A stretch of DNA of 64,000 bases from Streptomyces rapamycinicus NRRL 5491 (lineage in GTDB: Bacteria > Actinomycetota > Actinomycetes > Streptomycetales > Streptomycetaceae), in the NCBI RefSeq assembly GCF_024298965.1, contig NZ_CP085193.1, positions 10,726,001 through 10,790,000 of the forward strand, written 5' to 3'. Shown here piece after piece: positions 17,050 to 26,600 of the stretch. The stretch's first letter is position 1. Each line of letters begins with the position of its first letter. Position numbers and translations under genes: made by a program. The notes beneath the pieces are model-generated. The model was given only the letters and a program-made list of their open reading frames with translations, ran no database searches and had not been told where the DNA came from.

Positions 17050-18309
17050 ATGGCCGTCATGACGGACAAGATCACGAAGCGTTCTCTGCGGGTTCTCGTC
17101 GCAGGTGGCGGCGTCGCCGGGCAGGCGCTGGCTTTCTGGCTCACCCGCGGTGGTCACCAGGTGGCGGTCGTCGAGCGCTACCCGGCGCTGCGCGCCTTGG
17201 GCGCGCAGGTCGACCTGCGCGGGCAGGGCATCGAGGCGGTCGAACGCATGGGGCTGCTGAACACCGTGCGCAGTCAGCTGGTGGACGAGGCGGGCGTCGC
17301 GTTCGTCGATTCCCGCGGGAGGCCGAAGGCGACGATCATGGCGAACACCTCCGGCAAGGGCCGACAGACCCTCACCTCGGAGTACGAGATCATGCGCGGC
17401 GACCTGGTCCGCATCCTCCACGACGCGACCAAGGACGACACCGAGTACGTCTTCGGCAAGAGCGTGGACGGCTTCGACCAGGACGAGCACCACGTCACCG
17501 CCCATTTCTCGGACGGGACCTCCGGCGAGTACGACCTGCTGGTCGGCGCGGACGGACAGGGCTCACGCATCCGGCGGGCGCTCCTTCCGGAGGGGGGCGA
17601 CCCGTACTGGCGCGTCGGCATCCACATGGCCTACTGGTTCGTCCCGCGCATCGCCTCCGACAGCAACATCCGCGACACCTACATGGTCCCGGGCGGCCGA
17701 CAGATCATGCGGCGCAGCCACAACGCGACCGAGACTCAGGTGTACTTCGTGATGCGCGAGGAATCGGCGGAAGCCTCCGCGATCCACCGCGCTCCCGTCG
17801 AGCGGCGGCAGGAGTTCTGGGCCGACCGCTTTCGCGACGCCGGCTGGCAGGTCGAGCGCTTCGTCGAGGGCATGAAGACGAGCCCGTTCTTCTACTCCCA
17901 GGAGATCGCCCAGGTGCGCACCGATACCTGGTCCAAGGGCCGCGTGGCCCTGGTCGGCGACGCCGCGCACTGCGCCTCTCCCTACAGCGGCATGGGCGTC
18001 TCCGGCGGTCTGGTCGGCGCCTACGTCCTGGCCGGTGAGATCAACCGGCACGCCGATGACCTGCCCACCGCCCTGGCAAACTACGACCGCGTCCTGCGGC
18101 CCTTCGTCAACGAGATCCAGGCCGAGGTGAACCCCCGCCTGCTGCGCGTGGGCATGCCCATGAACCAGCACGCGATCAGCGCCTTCCAGAGCGCTACCGC
18201 GCTGGCCTGCTTCTTCCGCATCCCCGACCTGGTAGCGCGGTTCTCGAAGGAGGACCGCGGCGGCGGCTGGCAGCTCCCGGCGTACCCCGTCCCGGTCGCA
18301 GCCGCGTAG
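17050..18309 (+). CDS. FAD-dependent aromatic/polyketide-type monooxygenase (TetX-related superfamily)
   Basis: 419 residues, class A flavoprotein monooxygenase (PHBH fold). The N-terminal FAD dinucleotide motif reads VLVAGGGVAGQALAFWL. The conserved DG-type motif lies in DLLVGADGQGSRIRRALLPE, and the second FAD motif in RVALVGDAAHCASPYSGMGV. Such enzymes hydroxylate aromatic or polyketide rings using NAD(P)H and O2; Tet(X) inactivates tetracyclines this way. The divergent TetR-like repressor and tetO-like operator suggest an inducible detoxification enzyme. The substrate is not established. The start is taken as ATG 17050; ATG 17059 is an alternative. Confidence 0.85.
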   Translation: MAVMTDKITKRSLRVLVAGGGVAGQALAFWLTRGGHQVAVVERYPALRALGAQVDLRGQGIEAVERMGLLNTVRSQLVDEAGVAFVDSRGRPKATIMANTSGKGRQTLTSEYEIMRGDLVRILHDATKDDTEYVFGKSVDGFDQDEHHVTAHFSDGTSGEYDLLVGADGQGSRIRRALLPEGGDPYWRVGIHMAYWFVPRIASDSNIRDTYMVPGGRQIMRRSHNATETQVYFVMREESAEASAIHRAPVERRQEFWADRFRDAGWQVERFVEGMKTSPFFYSQEIAQVRTDTWSKGRVALVGDAAHCASPYSGMGVSGGLVGAYVLAGEINRHADDLPTALANYDRVLRPFVNEIQAEVNPRLLRVGMPMNQHAISAFQSATALACFFRIPDLVARFSKEDRGGGWQLPAYPVPVAAA

Positions 18310-18555
18310 GGGCGACGACGGCAACCTCGGCATCAAGTGCGGAGTGCACGGGGAATCTGCTCAGAAGCCCGTCGACCGAGCACTACACGTCGATCGCGGC
18401 CGACCGACTCGGCAACGGGTAATCACACTGACATCCGGGCTGATAAGCCGTACGGGGTACCTCTGTGTGCTCGCGCACTCTTCTGGGCTTCGCATCAGTA
18501 GCTTGGTGAGCGGATGCCCTGCTGGGCGGCGTCGTCGGTTCGGGAGGAGCGTGCC

Positions 18556-19272
18556 ATGCACAGGTTTTCCGTTGTTGCGGCAGCAGCCGCAGGAGCCATC
18601 GGCGTGACCCTGGGAAGCACCGCTGTGGCAGAGCAGCCAGGGGCCCGGCCGGCCGAGCGCTATCTGAACCTCCATCAGTGCGTCTACGTCGGCAGCGGCG
18701 GGCACTACACGAACGTGCTACCGAACACGGCGAATGCCGCCTTCAACACGGGCACGAACGTCTCCAGCACGCCGGACACCGTGCTCTCCTGCGGTCCGGG
18801 GGACGGGGGCTGGAGGCCGACGCCCGCCAACTCCGCGGTGAGGGCCTTCGATCTCACCGCCGGCCGGTACCTGAACGTGCATCAGTGCGTGTACTTCTCT
18901 CCCGGGCAGCACTACACAGCGGTGCTCCCGAACACCCCGAATGTCAACTTCAACACCGGCACCAACGTCTCCAACACGGCCGATACGAAGCTGAACTGTG
19001 GCCCTGGTGGGGGCGGCTGGCGGCTGCTCCTGGCCAACTCCGTCGTCGAATCGTTCGACCTGGCCGACAACCGGTACCTCAACCTGCACCAGTGTGTGTG
19101 GACTTCGAGCGGGCAGTACTACATGGGCCTCCTGCCCAACAGTCCCAATGGCAACTTCAATACCGGTACCAACGCGTCGCGCACAGCCGACAGCGCGTTG
19201 AACTGCCGCTCTGGCGGCGACGGTTGGGCTCTCGACGGCGTCAACTCGGCATATCGCCCCTTGGGCAGTTGA
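18556..19272 (+). CDS. Secreted protein of three 69-residue Cys-containing repeats
   Basis: 238 residues with a Sec signal peptide (MHRFSVVAAAAAGAIGVTLG, cleavage near residue 25-30). The mature part is three tandem repeats beginning at R35, R104 and R173, exactly 69 residues apart. Each has RYLNxHQC at the start, a middle YxxxLPNxxNxxFNTGTN and the end LxCxxGxxGW. Every repeat carries two Cys (42/79, 111/148, 180/217), fitting one disulfide per repeat outside the cell. I do not know a named family with this pattern. The aromatic and Asn/Gly-rich make-up resembles carbohydrate- or surface-binding repeats, which is only a guess. No operon partner. Confidence 0.8.
   Translation: MHRFSVVAAAAAGAIGVTLGSTAVAEQPGARPAERYLNLHQCVYVGSGGHYTNVLPNTANAAFNTGTNVSSTPDTVLSCGPGDGGWRPTPANSAVRAFDLTAGRYLNVHQCVYFSPGQHYTAVLPNTPNVNFNTGTNVSNTADTKLNCGPGGGGWRLLLANSVVESFDLADNRYLNLHQCVWTSSGQYYMGLLPNSPNGNFNTGTNASRTADSALNCRSGGDGWALDGVNSAYRPLGS
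18658..19227 (+). repeat. Three in-gene tandem repeat units (207-nt period)
   Basis: Coding repeats at period 207 nt (69 codons), starting 18658, 18865 and 19072. Protein identity between units is high at the RYLN-HQC and LPN-FNTGTN blocks and lower in the linkers (WRPTPANSAVRAFDLTAG against WRLLLANSVVESFDLADN). This indicates old duplication under selection rather than recent copying. Confidence 0.8.
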
Positions 19273-19525
19273 GCCCGGAGCCGCAAGCCCATCCAGGCTG
19301 AGCAGGATGCTCCGAAGCCGGTGATCGGATTCGCCGGCTTCCTCCGCCGGGCCGTCGGGCGCCGTCTCTGCCGGCCTCACCTTGCCGTGGAGTTCCGGAG
19401 CTGTCGAAGGACACGTAAATCGCGTGAAAACGCTCAAGCGAGCCATGCACGGCCGTACCTCGTTCGAACTTCTCCGAGCCCGGGTCCTCACCCAGCCACG
19501 ACCGTCACGGAACCGCGGCCAGTGA

Positions 19526-20152
19526 TCAGTCGTGCCGCGATTCGCCGGCAGCCGAGCGACGACCTCCGATGGAGGCGACCAATGCGTCTGCCACGATCGC
19601 CGCATCTGCTTCTGCAACATCTGCCGGGTATTCCGGCAGCAGATCGTCCCAGACGGGCATCCATGATCCGTGCAGTTGGGTCTGTCCCTCGGGCCGGGCG
19701 AAGAACCAGATGTGCAGGTGTGCGCCGCCATCTCCGATGCGGTAGACGTGGGCTCGCGAAATGTGTGGCAGGGCCTGCACGTGGCGGACGATGTGAGTGG
19801 ACAGGACCCCCAGCTCGGCTGCCAGCTCATCGGGCAGGTCGGCCATGTCATAGTGCTCACGCGGATGCAGCATGAGCACCAGCGGCACACCGACTCCCGT
19901 GATCCGGGTGAGCCGCCAACTGCCGTTGAACCAGATCCCATCGCTTCGGTCACGGCACGCCTCGCAGTTCGACGGGTCCTCGCCGTGTCGCGGAGGCTCT
20001 GGCAGAACCGGAGGGCGCAGCGGCGCGACGCGCAATCCGTCCGGTTCGAACGGGCTGATGTCCCACCGTGCCATGCGCGCGAGCGGGAGCCGACGCTCAC
20101 CATCCGCAGCGGCAAGCGCATGGTCGTAGAACTCGTCAGGTCGTAAGGCCAT
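19526..20152 (-). CDS. HIT-superfamily protein
   Basis: 208 residues from ATG 20152 (MALRPDEFYDHALAAADGER). The histidine-triad-like motif reads GDGGAHLHIWFFARPEG, with the HxHxW form seen in GalT/HIT-branch proteins. A CxxC lies in NCEACRDRSDG. Such proteins hydrolyse or transfer nucleotidyl groups. The precise substrate is not evident. It has no operon partner; the next minus-strand gene is 150 nt upstream. Confidence 0.75.
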   Translation of the reverse strand: MALRPDEFYDHALAAADGERRLPLARMARWDISPFEPDGLRVAPLRPPVLPEPPRHGEDPSNCEACRDRSDGIWFNGSWRLTRITGVGVPLVLMLHPREHYDMADLPDELAAELGVLSTHIVRHVQALPHISRAHVYRIGDGGAHLHIWFFARPEGQTQLHGSWMPVWDDLLPEYPADVAEADAAIVADALVASIGGRRSAAGESRHD

Positions 20153-20302
20153 GGCCCGAAGGTTAGTTCGGCATGGACACCCAGTGAGGGCCGGGGTGAC
20201 CTGACTCCTCCCTGGTGTTGTGCGCACGATCCTGGTTGTGGATGACCTGCGGATTCACGAAATCGCGGCCAGAGCCCAATGCGGAGTGCATGCCGCTCGC
20301 TC

Positions 20303-21382
20303 CTACTGCTGGAGCTCCATGACATCGGCGACCACGCAGCTGACGTTGTCGGGGCCACCGGAGGCGTTGGCGAGGGCGATGAGTTCGCGGACGGCCTGCT
20401 CGGGTTCGCTGATCTCGGCGAGCACTCGGTGGATGTCCCGGGTCGGCACGACGGTCGACAGGCCGTCGGAGCAGAGCAGATATCGGTCTTCCCGCTGGGC
20501 GTCGTGGAGGCGCATGTCGGGGGTGGTGTCGGCTCCTTGGCCCAGGGCCCGGGCCAACAGCGACCGCTGAGGGTGGGAGGCGGCTTCTTCCGGGCTCAGG
20601 CGTCCTTCGTCGACCATCGACTGGACCATGGTGTGGTCGTGGGTGATCTGGAACAGTTCTTCGTTCCGTAGGAGGTAGACGCGGGAGTCGCCGATGTGGA
20701 CGAGGGCCAGCTGCGATCCGGTCCAGAGCATCGCGGTGAGTGTCGTGCCGGTGCCTTCGGCCGAAGATCCGCTCGCGGAGAGGGAGTTCACGGCCTGCTT
20801 GGCCTGTTCGATGACGTCTTCGAGGAGGTTGAGGAGGTTGCCGGCCGGGATGCTGTCGGTTTCGAGGTGCTTGAGTGCGTCGATGGCGGCTGCGCTGGCG
20901 GGGGCTCCTTGGCTGCCGCAGCCGTCGGCGACGGCGAGCAGCCGGGGTCCGGCGTAGGCGGTGTCCTGGTTGCTCTCGCGGACGAGGCCCGTGTCGGACA
21001 GAGCGGCGTAACGGATTCCCAGGGGCTTGGCGGTCGGGGACATGGCGGGGTCCTTCCGTGACAGGTGGTCGATGAGGAAGGTGGCCAGGTTCCGCCGTGC
21101 GGCGGTGTCGGCCTCGACCTGGGCCCAGAACGCGCGGACCTCCTGGGCTGCCGCGGCTGCATTCAGCGTTTGGACGTGCTGGATGCGGGCCAGGGGCATT
21201 CCCAGGCGGCGGAGCCAGGCGACCAGTCGGGCCTGGTCCAGCTGTTCCGGTGCGTAGTGGCGGTAGCCGGTCACCGGGTCGACGCGGGCGGGGGTCAGCA
21301 GGCCCAGTTCGTCGTAAAGACGCAGTGCCTTCGGCGACAGCCGGGACGCCTTCGCGAACGCCCCGATGGTCAGTAACCCCAT
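20303..21382 (-). CDS. MerR regulator fused to a PP2C-type Ser/Thr phosphatase
   Basis: 359 residues. Residues 1-110 are a MerR domain: winged helix LTIGAFAKASRLSPKALRLY, YRHYAPEQLDQARLVAWLRR, then the dimerisation helix. After a linker, residues 122-359 are a complete PP2C phosphatase. Metal-site Asp lie in RESNQDTAY, LLAVADGCGSQG, YLLCSDGLS and GGPDNVSCVV. The phosphatase lacks an own start with a ribosome site, so the fusion looks real. It may couple protein dephosphorylation to promoter control, with the PP2C part replacing the usual MerR ligand domain. Targets are unknown; an operator would be expected near 21383-21490. Confidence 0.85.
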   Translation of the reverse strand: MGLLTIGAFAKASRLSPKALRLYDELGLLTPARVDPVTGYRHYAPEQLDQARLVAWLRRLGMPLARIQHVQTLNAAAAAQEVRAFWAQVEADTAARRNLATFLIDHLSRKDPAMSPTAKPLGIRYAALSDTGLVRESNQDTAYAGPRLLAVADGCGSQGAPASAAAIDALKHLETDSIPAGNLLNLLEDVIEQAKQAVNSLSASGSSAEGTGTTLTAMLWTGSQLALVHIGDSRVYLLRNEELFQITHDHTMVQSMVDEGRLSPEEAASHPQRSLLARALGQGADTTPDMRLHDAQREDRYLLCSDGLSTVVPTRDIHRVLAEISEPEQAVRELIALANASGGPDNVSCVVADVMELQQ

Positions 21383-21494
21383 GCTCGTTCCTCCTCATGC
21401 CGAGCGCGTCGCCCGGCTCCACTGATGCTGTGGGCTCCCCCAAGGTGAAGGTCAACCAAGTTTTCTGCTCGGCCCCGTCCGATGGTTCTCCCAC

Positions 21495-21900
21495 TCAGCC
21501 GGCCTGGGCTCGTTCGGCCTGGGCCTTGGGGCCCAGCGGGGCCATGGCGCTCTGCCCTGGGTCCGCGAAGAGGGAGCGTGCGTACTCACGGCGGGTGAAG
21601 CCGAGCCCGGCGTAGAAGTCCGTCAGCTCCGGTTCGTGGTGGCGCACAGGACGGCCGCGCCCAGCTTCCCGGCCGGGTGCGAGCCCGCCACCTTCTCCCC
21701 TTCGGCGACCAGGGCGCGTCATGGGCAGTCGGGGTGCTTCGCGAGCCGGCGGGTGGCTGCGTCCAGTGCGCGGTCGCGGCTGGTGCCGATGTCCTGGGGC
21801 TCGACGAGGAACTCCTCGTCCGGCGGGATCGGTCCGTCGTAAGTGCGTCCGGTTCGATCCGCCGCCGAGCTGTCCCCTTCGGCATGAACAGTGACCGCCG
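21495..21900 (-). pseudogene. Frameshifted acetyltransferase-like remnant
   Basis: Minus-strand pieces in different frames together resemble a GNAT-type protein. One reads DEEFLVEPQDIGTSRDRALD, then ATRRLAKHPDC. Another ends PELTDFYAGLGFTRREYARS, a common GNAT C-terminal block (FYxxLGF). At least two frame changes are needed to join them. It is a decayed gene; the family assignment is tentative. Confidence 0.4.
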
Positions 21901-22010
21901 CGCCGGCGAGGCCCAGCCGCTACGCCGATACCCGGCCCGGGCGCCGCGGAAGTTCCGCCGATGAGTTTCCGGCGGTTGTGCGGTCTACCCGTCGACGAAG
22001 GGAGCGCACC

Positions 22011-22616
22011 ATGCGCAAGATCATCGTTTGCACGTTCCTGACGCTGGACGGCGTCATGCAGGCGCCGGGCGGTCCGGACGAGGACGCTCAGAGCGGCTTC
22101 GAGCACGGCGGCTGGCAGAAGCCGGTGGCCGACGACGAGGTCGGCACGGCCATCGCCGGTTGGTACGAGTCCTCTGACGCGATGCTGCTCGGCCGCAAGA
22201 CGTACGAGATCTTCGCGTCATACTGGCCGACCGCCGATCCCGACAACCCGTTCACCGATCGGATGAACAGCATGCACAAGTACGTGGCGTCTCGGACCCT
22301 GACATCCGTCGAGTGGCAGAATTCCACGCTGCTGGAGGGCGACATCGTCGATGCCGTACGCAAGCTGAAAGCGTCCGACGACGGCAACATCAACGTCGTG
22401 GGCAGTGGCGACCTCGCCCAGACCCTCATGCGGCACGACCTCGTCGACGAGTACCGGCTGACCATCCATCCGGTGATCATCGGCACCGGCAAGCGGCTGT
22501 TCGCCGACGGAGCGATCCCCACTGCTCTGGAGCCGGTCAGCGTCTCGACGACGAGGGGCGGCACCATCGTCGGCGTCTACCGGCCGAGCGGTAAGCCCGG
22601 CTACGACAGCTATTAG
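22011..22616 (+). CDS. Dihydrofolate-reductase-family protein (RibD C-terminal type)
   Basis: 201 residues from ATG 22011 with GAAGGGAG upstream. It opens MRKIIVCTFLTLDGVMQAPG, the hallmark of the YyaP/RibD-C family. It continues with MLLGRKTYEIFASYW, INVVGSGDLAQTLMRHDLVD and IIGTGKRLFADG, the NADPH-binding and active-site blocks. These proteins have the DHFR fold, but most do not reduce folate and their substrates are unknown. Confidence 0.88.
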   Translation: MRKIIVCTFLTLDGVMQAPGGPDEDAQSGFEHGGWQKPVADDEVGTAIAGWYESSDAMLLGRKTYEIFASYWPTADPDNPFTDRMNSMHKYVASRTLTSVEWQNSTLLEGDIVDAVRKLKASDDGNINVVGSGDLAQTLMRHDLVDEYRLTIHPVIIGTGKRLFADGAIPTALEPVSVSTTRGGTIVGVYRPSGKPGYDSY

Positions 22617-22762
22617 GCAGTTTCGCGCCCCCAGTAGCGGGGGACGCGCAGGCGGGGCTGAGTGGGGCTGACGACAGCTTCCTCGGACGGATTCCGGAAG
22701 CGGTCAGAGCCGCTCGCTGCCCGTATGGTCGCGCGCACCCGCGCATATGACACTCTGGCCGC

Positions 22763-23305
22763 ATGATGTGGAACGGTGATGAGTACCAGTCCCGGTTCGA
22801 CCGCATCGCCGCCGAAGGAGGGGACGTCCACGGTGAGGCCGCGCTGGTCCGCTCCTTCCAGCCCACCACGGTCCTCGACGCGGGTTGCGGTACCGGCCGG
22901 GTGGCCATCGAACTGGCCCGTCACGGGATCGACGTGGCGGGTGTGGACACCGACGAGTCGATGCTCGCCACAGCCCGGCGGCTGGCCCCGGAGATCCGCT
23001 GGTATCTGCAGGATCTGATCAACCTCGACCTGGGGTTGTCATTCGATGTCGTGGTGCTGGCGGGTAATGTCCCTCTGTTCACCCCACCGGGAACGGAGCA
23101 GGCCCTGGTGGCTGGAGCGGCGGCCCACGTGCGTCCGGCCGGGCGTCTCGTCGCGGGTTTCGCCCTGGACCGCGGTTACACCCTGGACGACTACGACGCG
23201 CAATGCCGTGCGGTGGGCCTCATCGTTGAGGCCAGGTACGCGACTTGGGCTCGCGACCCTTACGCCGACGGGAACTATGCCGTTTCCGTGCATATCAGGC
23301 CCTAA
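22763..23305 (+). CDS. Class I SAM-dependent methyltransferase
   Basis: 180 residues. SAM-binding motif I reads TVLDAGCGTGRVAIELARHG, motif II VAGVDTDESMLATARRLAPE, and motif post-II FDVVVLAGNV. The short length and lack of an extra substrate domain fit a small-molecule methyltransferase of unknown substrate. It stands alone; the flanking region downstream holds a transposase remnant. Confidence 0.88.
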   Translation: MMWNGDEYQSRFDRIAAEGGDVHGEAALVRSFQPTTVLDAGCGTGRVAIELARHGIDVAGVDTDESMLATARRLAPEIRWYLQDLINLDLGLSFDVVVLAGNVPLFTPPGTEQALVAGAAAHVRPAGRLVAGFALDRGYTLDDYDAQCRAVGLIVEARYATWARDPYADGNYAVSVHIRP

Positions 23306-23363
23306 TGCTCTGTGCCGCTGGAAAATGCGATTCGATGCTGTGCACTGCGGCGATGCCGTTCGG

Positions 23364-23640
23364 TCAGGCAGCCTGGCGGTACTCGTTCACCAGGCTACCG
23401 AGAGCGGGCCGTCGATCGATTCGATGGGCCTTGAAGTCGGGGACGTTGTCCAGGGCGGGTGGTTCGATACCGTCACCGTCCGGGGGCAGTTGCTCCCGGG
23501 ACTGTGGGGGCGGTGCCGGATGTACTTGGTCAGCACGTTCACGGCATGCGCCTCGTCGTCGAAGATTGCCCGTGGCATCTCACGGCCCCGGCGAAATCTG
23601 TGATCCCCCCAAATGTCATGCCGAAGTACGCTGGTCGAGC
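23364..23640 (-). pseudogene. C-terminal remnant of an rve-type transposase
   Basis: Minus-strand frames give MPRAIFDDEAHAVNVLTKYI and RHRPH, then, after a frame change, PDFKAHRIDRRPALGSLVNE and YRQAA before a stop at 23364. This matches the end of integrase-core transposases common in Streptomyces (NGRRPH ... RRPVLGGLINEYERAA). The catalytic core is absent. It marks an old insertion just upstream of the NACHT gene. Confidence 0.55.
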
Positions 23641-23673
23641 CGCGTCGACAACTGCTTCCGGGAGCGAGTGACC

Positions 23674-26600
23674 ATGGACCCGTCAGTATTTGGCACGAAG
23701 CTGGCTTCCAGTCTCGTCGCGCCACTGGTGCGTAGGCTGTTCGTACGGGAAGGGCCCGGGGCGGGGCTGGTGCAGCGGCCGGTGCGAATGTCCGGGCTGG
23801 TGTCATTCAGGGGAGAGAAGCGGACTCTCGGCGAGACGGAGTTGCGGGGGCTCGTGCGGGAGCTGGTGGATCGCGCGGCACGTGAAACTCGCGAAAGCCC
23901 GCTTGATGGGGCGGAGTTGGAGGCCGTCACAGATGCCCTGGAGCTGACCGTGCTTGCTTTGGGCGATCTCGATCTCGACGACGCACAAGCCGTACGGCTC
24001 GGCCATGAGAAGCTCGCCGCGCGGCTGTATGCACAAGCGGGTGGTAAAGAGCTCGTACGTTTCCTCAGCGAAGATTCCGTCTCGCTGTACTCCGAACTGC
24101 TGAATAGCTCGTCCCTGCACATCCTGCACTTCTTCGCCCAGCGCTCGACCTTCGTGGCACGCACGCTTGTCGAACAGAGTCGGCAGCTGGAAGAACTGAT
24201 CACCCGCACCGATGTGCTCACCGAGCGCTTAGCCTCTCGCAGCGGGCAGGACGCGGCATTCGAGGAGCGCTACGCACGATTCATCGCGGCCAAGCACAGC
24301 CGCGTGACGATTTACGGGATTGATCTGAACGAGTCCCGTGACTGGCCCCTGGACACGGCATACCTCAGCCTGGAAGCGACCCGGGACACCGAGCACCGGG
24401 CAGTGCCCGACCCCGCCCTCGACCTCGCCAGCGATGCGGGCATCGCGGTCCCAGAGCGCTGGCTGCCGTCCGCTCCGCAGCCTGTCGAACAAGCATTGGC
24501 CAGCAGCGAGCGGGTACTGCTGCGTGGCGTCGCTGGCTCCGGCAAGACCACACTTGTCCAATGGCTGGCCGTTAGCACCGCCCGTCAAGAACGGCTCACA
24601 GGTGAACTGGTTCACCTGATGGGCCGCGTGCCCTTCGTCCTGCCGTTGCGCACCCTGATGCGCGGTGACGCCACGCTGCCTGTTCCGGGCGACTTCCTGA
24701 ACGCCGTGAGTTGCCCGCTCGCGGGATCCCAGCCGGCCGGCTGGGCCGACCGAGTTCTCTCCGGTGGGCGTGGGCTCCTCCTGGTGGACGGTATGGACGA
24801 GGTGCCAGAGCAGGAGCGCACCCGCACCCGACGGTGGCTGTCCGACCTCCTGGCCGCTTTTCCGGACAACCTGTGGCTGGTCACATCCCGCCCGTCCGCC
24901 ATAAGTGAGGAATGGCTGGGCAGCGAGAACTTCACCGAACTCACCCTGTCCTCGATGAGCCGCGGCAACGTCACCGTCTTCATCCGTCGATGGCATGAAG
25001 CAGCGGGAGCCGATCATGCGATGGCCACGGCGCTGCTGGACGCCATCCGCACCAAGCAGGAGCTCGGACGGCTGGCGACCAACCCATTAATGTGCGCCCT
25101 GATCTGTGCCCTGCATCGTGAGCGCCGTGGCTTCCTGCCCCGCGGCCGCAAGGCCCTGTACGACGCCGCGCTGTCCATGCTCCTGGAACGGCGGGACCGT
25201 GAACGCGATCTGACCGTGGAATTGGACGAGGAGTCCCAGGTCGAACTGCTCCAGCGGCTTGCCTACTGGATGATCCGCAACGGACGTGCCGAGATGGACC
25301 GGGCGGACGCCGTGCACCAGTTGGAACGGCTGCTGCCGTCCATGCCATACGTCGCCGCACAGGGCTCCGCGGAGGAAATCCTGCGCCACCTGCTCGTCCG
25401 GTCGGGTCTGTTGCGCGAACCGGCCGCCGAGGCCGTGGACTTCGTGCACCGCACTTTTCAGGACTACTTGGGCGCACGGGCGGCGGTGGAGGAGCGTGAC
25501 TTCGACGTGCTCGTCCAGCACGGCCATCTGGACCAATGGGAAGACGTGCTGCGCATGGCCGTCGCCCACGCGCGCCCGGACGAGCGAGCCCGGATTCTAC
25601 GAGGTCTGGTAGAGCGCGGGGACCGGGAGCCGAATCATCGTGCTCGGCTCCATCTGCTGGCGACGGCGTGCCTGGAACACGCCCCGAAACTGGATCCGGC
25701 CGTACGCGCGGACGTGGAACGGCGGGCTGGTGAGCTGATTCCGCCGCGTAGTTTCCCGGAGGCGAAGGAACTCGCCCAGATCGGTCCCATCGTGTTGGAG
25801 TTGCTGCCCGGGCCGGATGAGGTCGCCAACGATCTTACGGCGGCCTCCGTCGTCACGGCCGCAAGCCTGATCGGTGGGGATTCCGCGCTGCCGTGCCTGG
25901 CTCGATATCTGCAGCACGGCAGTGGATTCGTGCATCATCGGCTGGGTTTCTACTGGGATCGGTTCGACACCGATGCGTACGCGAGCGAGATCGTCTGTCA
26001 TCTGCTGGACAAGACGGACGTAGTCATCGTCATTCGTACATCGGAAGAACTCGCGGCGCTCAGCCGACTGGGAGGCCACGGAAGGGTCGAATTGATGGGC
26101 GACTTCAGTCCGGCCCAGATTGTGGCCGCCTTCGAAGATCGACAGTTGAAAAGCCTCAGGCTGACGAAGAACACCTCCGTCACCGATCTGGCCTTCCTGA
26201 GGAGCCAGGAGAGTCTGCGGGAGTTATACCTCGAAGGATGCCCGAAGCTCTCCTCTCTGGCGCCACTGACGCGGCTTCCCCTGGAGCGGCTGGTCCTGAC
26301 CGACCTGCCGGGGATCACGGATCTGAACCCGCTACACCGGCTCACCCAGCTGAAGATGCTCAGCTTGCGCACGGGGTCGAAGTGGCGAGGACTTGAGGTC
26401 GTGCCGCATGAATCCCCCCTGGACTGTCTGTTCCTCCCGGAAGACGCCCGTGAGTTGACCGCTCTGGCCGACTTCTCCGGACTGTGCCAACTCGGACTGG
26501 ACTTGGCTGTCCCGCCCACCAAGGAAGAATGGCAGGCAGTCGCGCACCTGGAGAAACTGAGAATCCTGAGCCTGAATTGTGCCGAACTCGCCACGCTCGC

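Noticed and set aside
16098..18038. A 646-codon plus-strand open frame across the TetR gene and into the monooxygenase
   Set aside because: Overlaps both real genes in a wrong frame; composition typical of a shadow frame.
23245..23673. In-frame extension of the NACHT protein by 143 residues upstream of 23674
   Set aside because: It overlaps the methyltransferase gene and a minus-strand transposase remnant and has Arg/Ser-rich shadow composition. A good ribosome site precedes ATG 23674.
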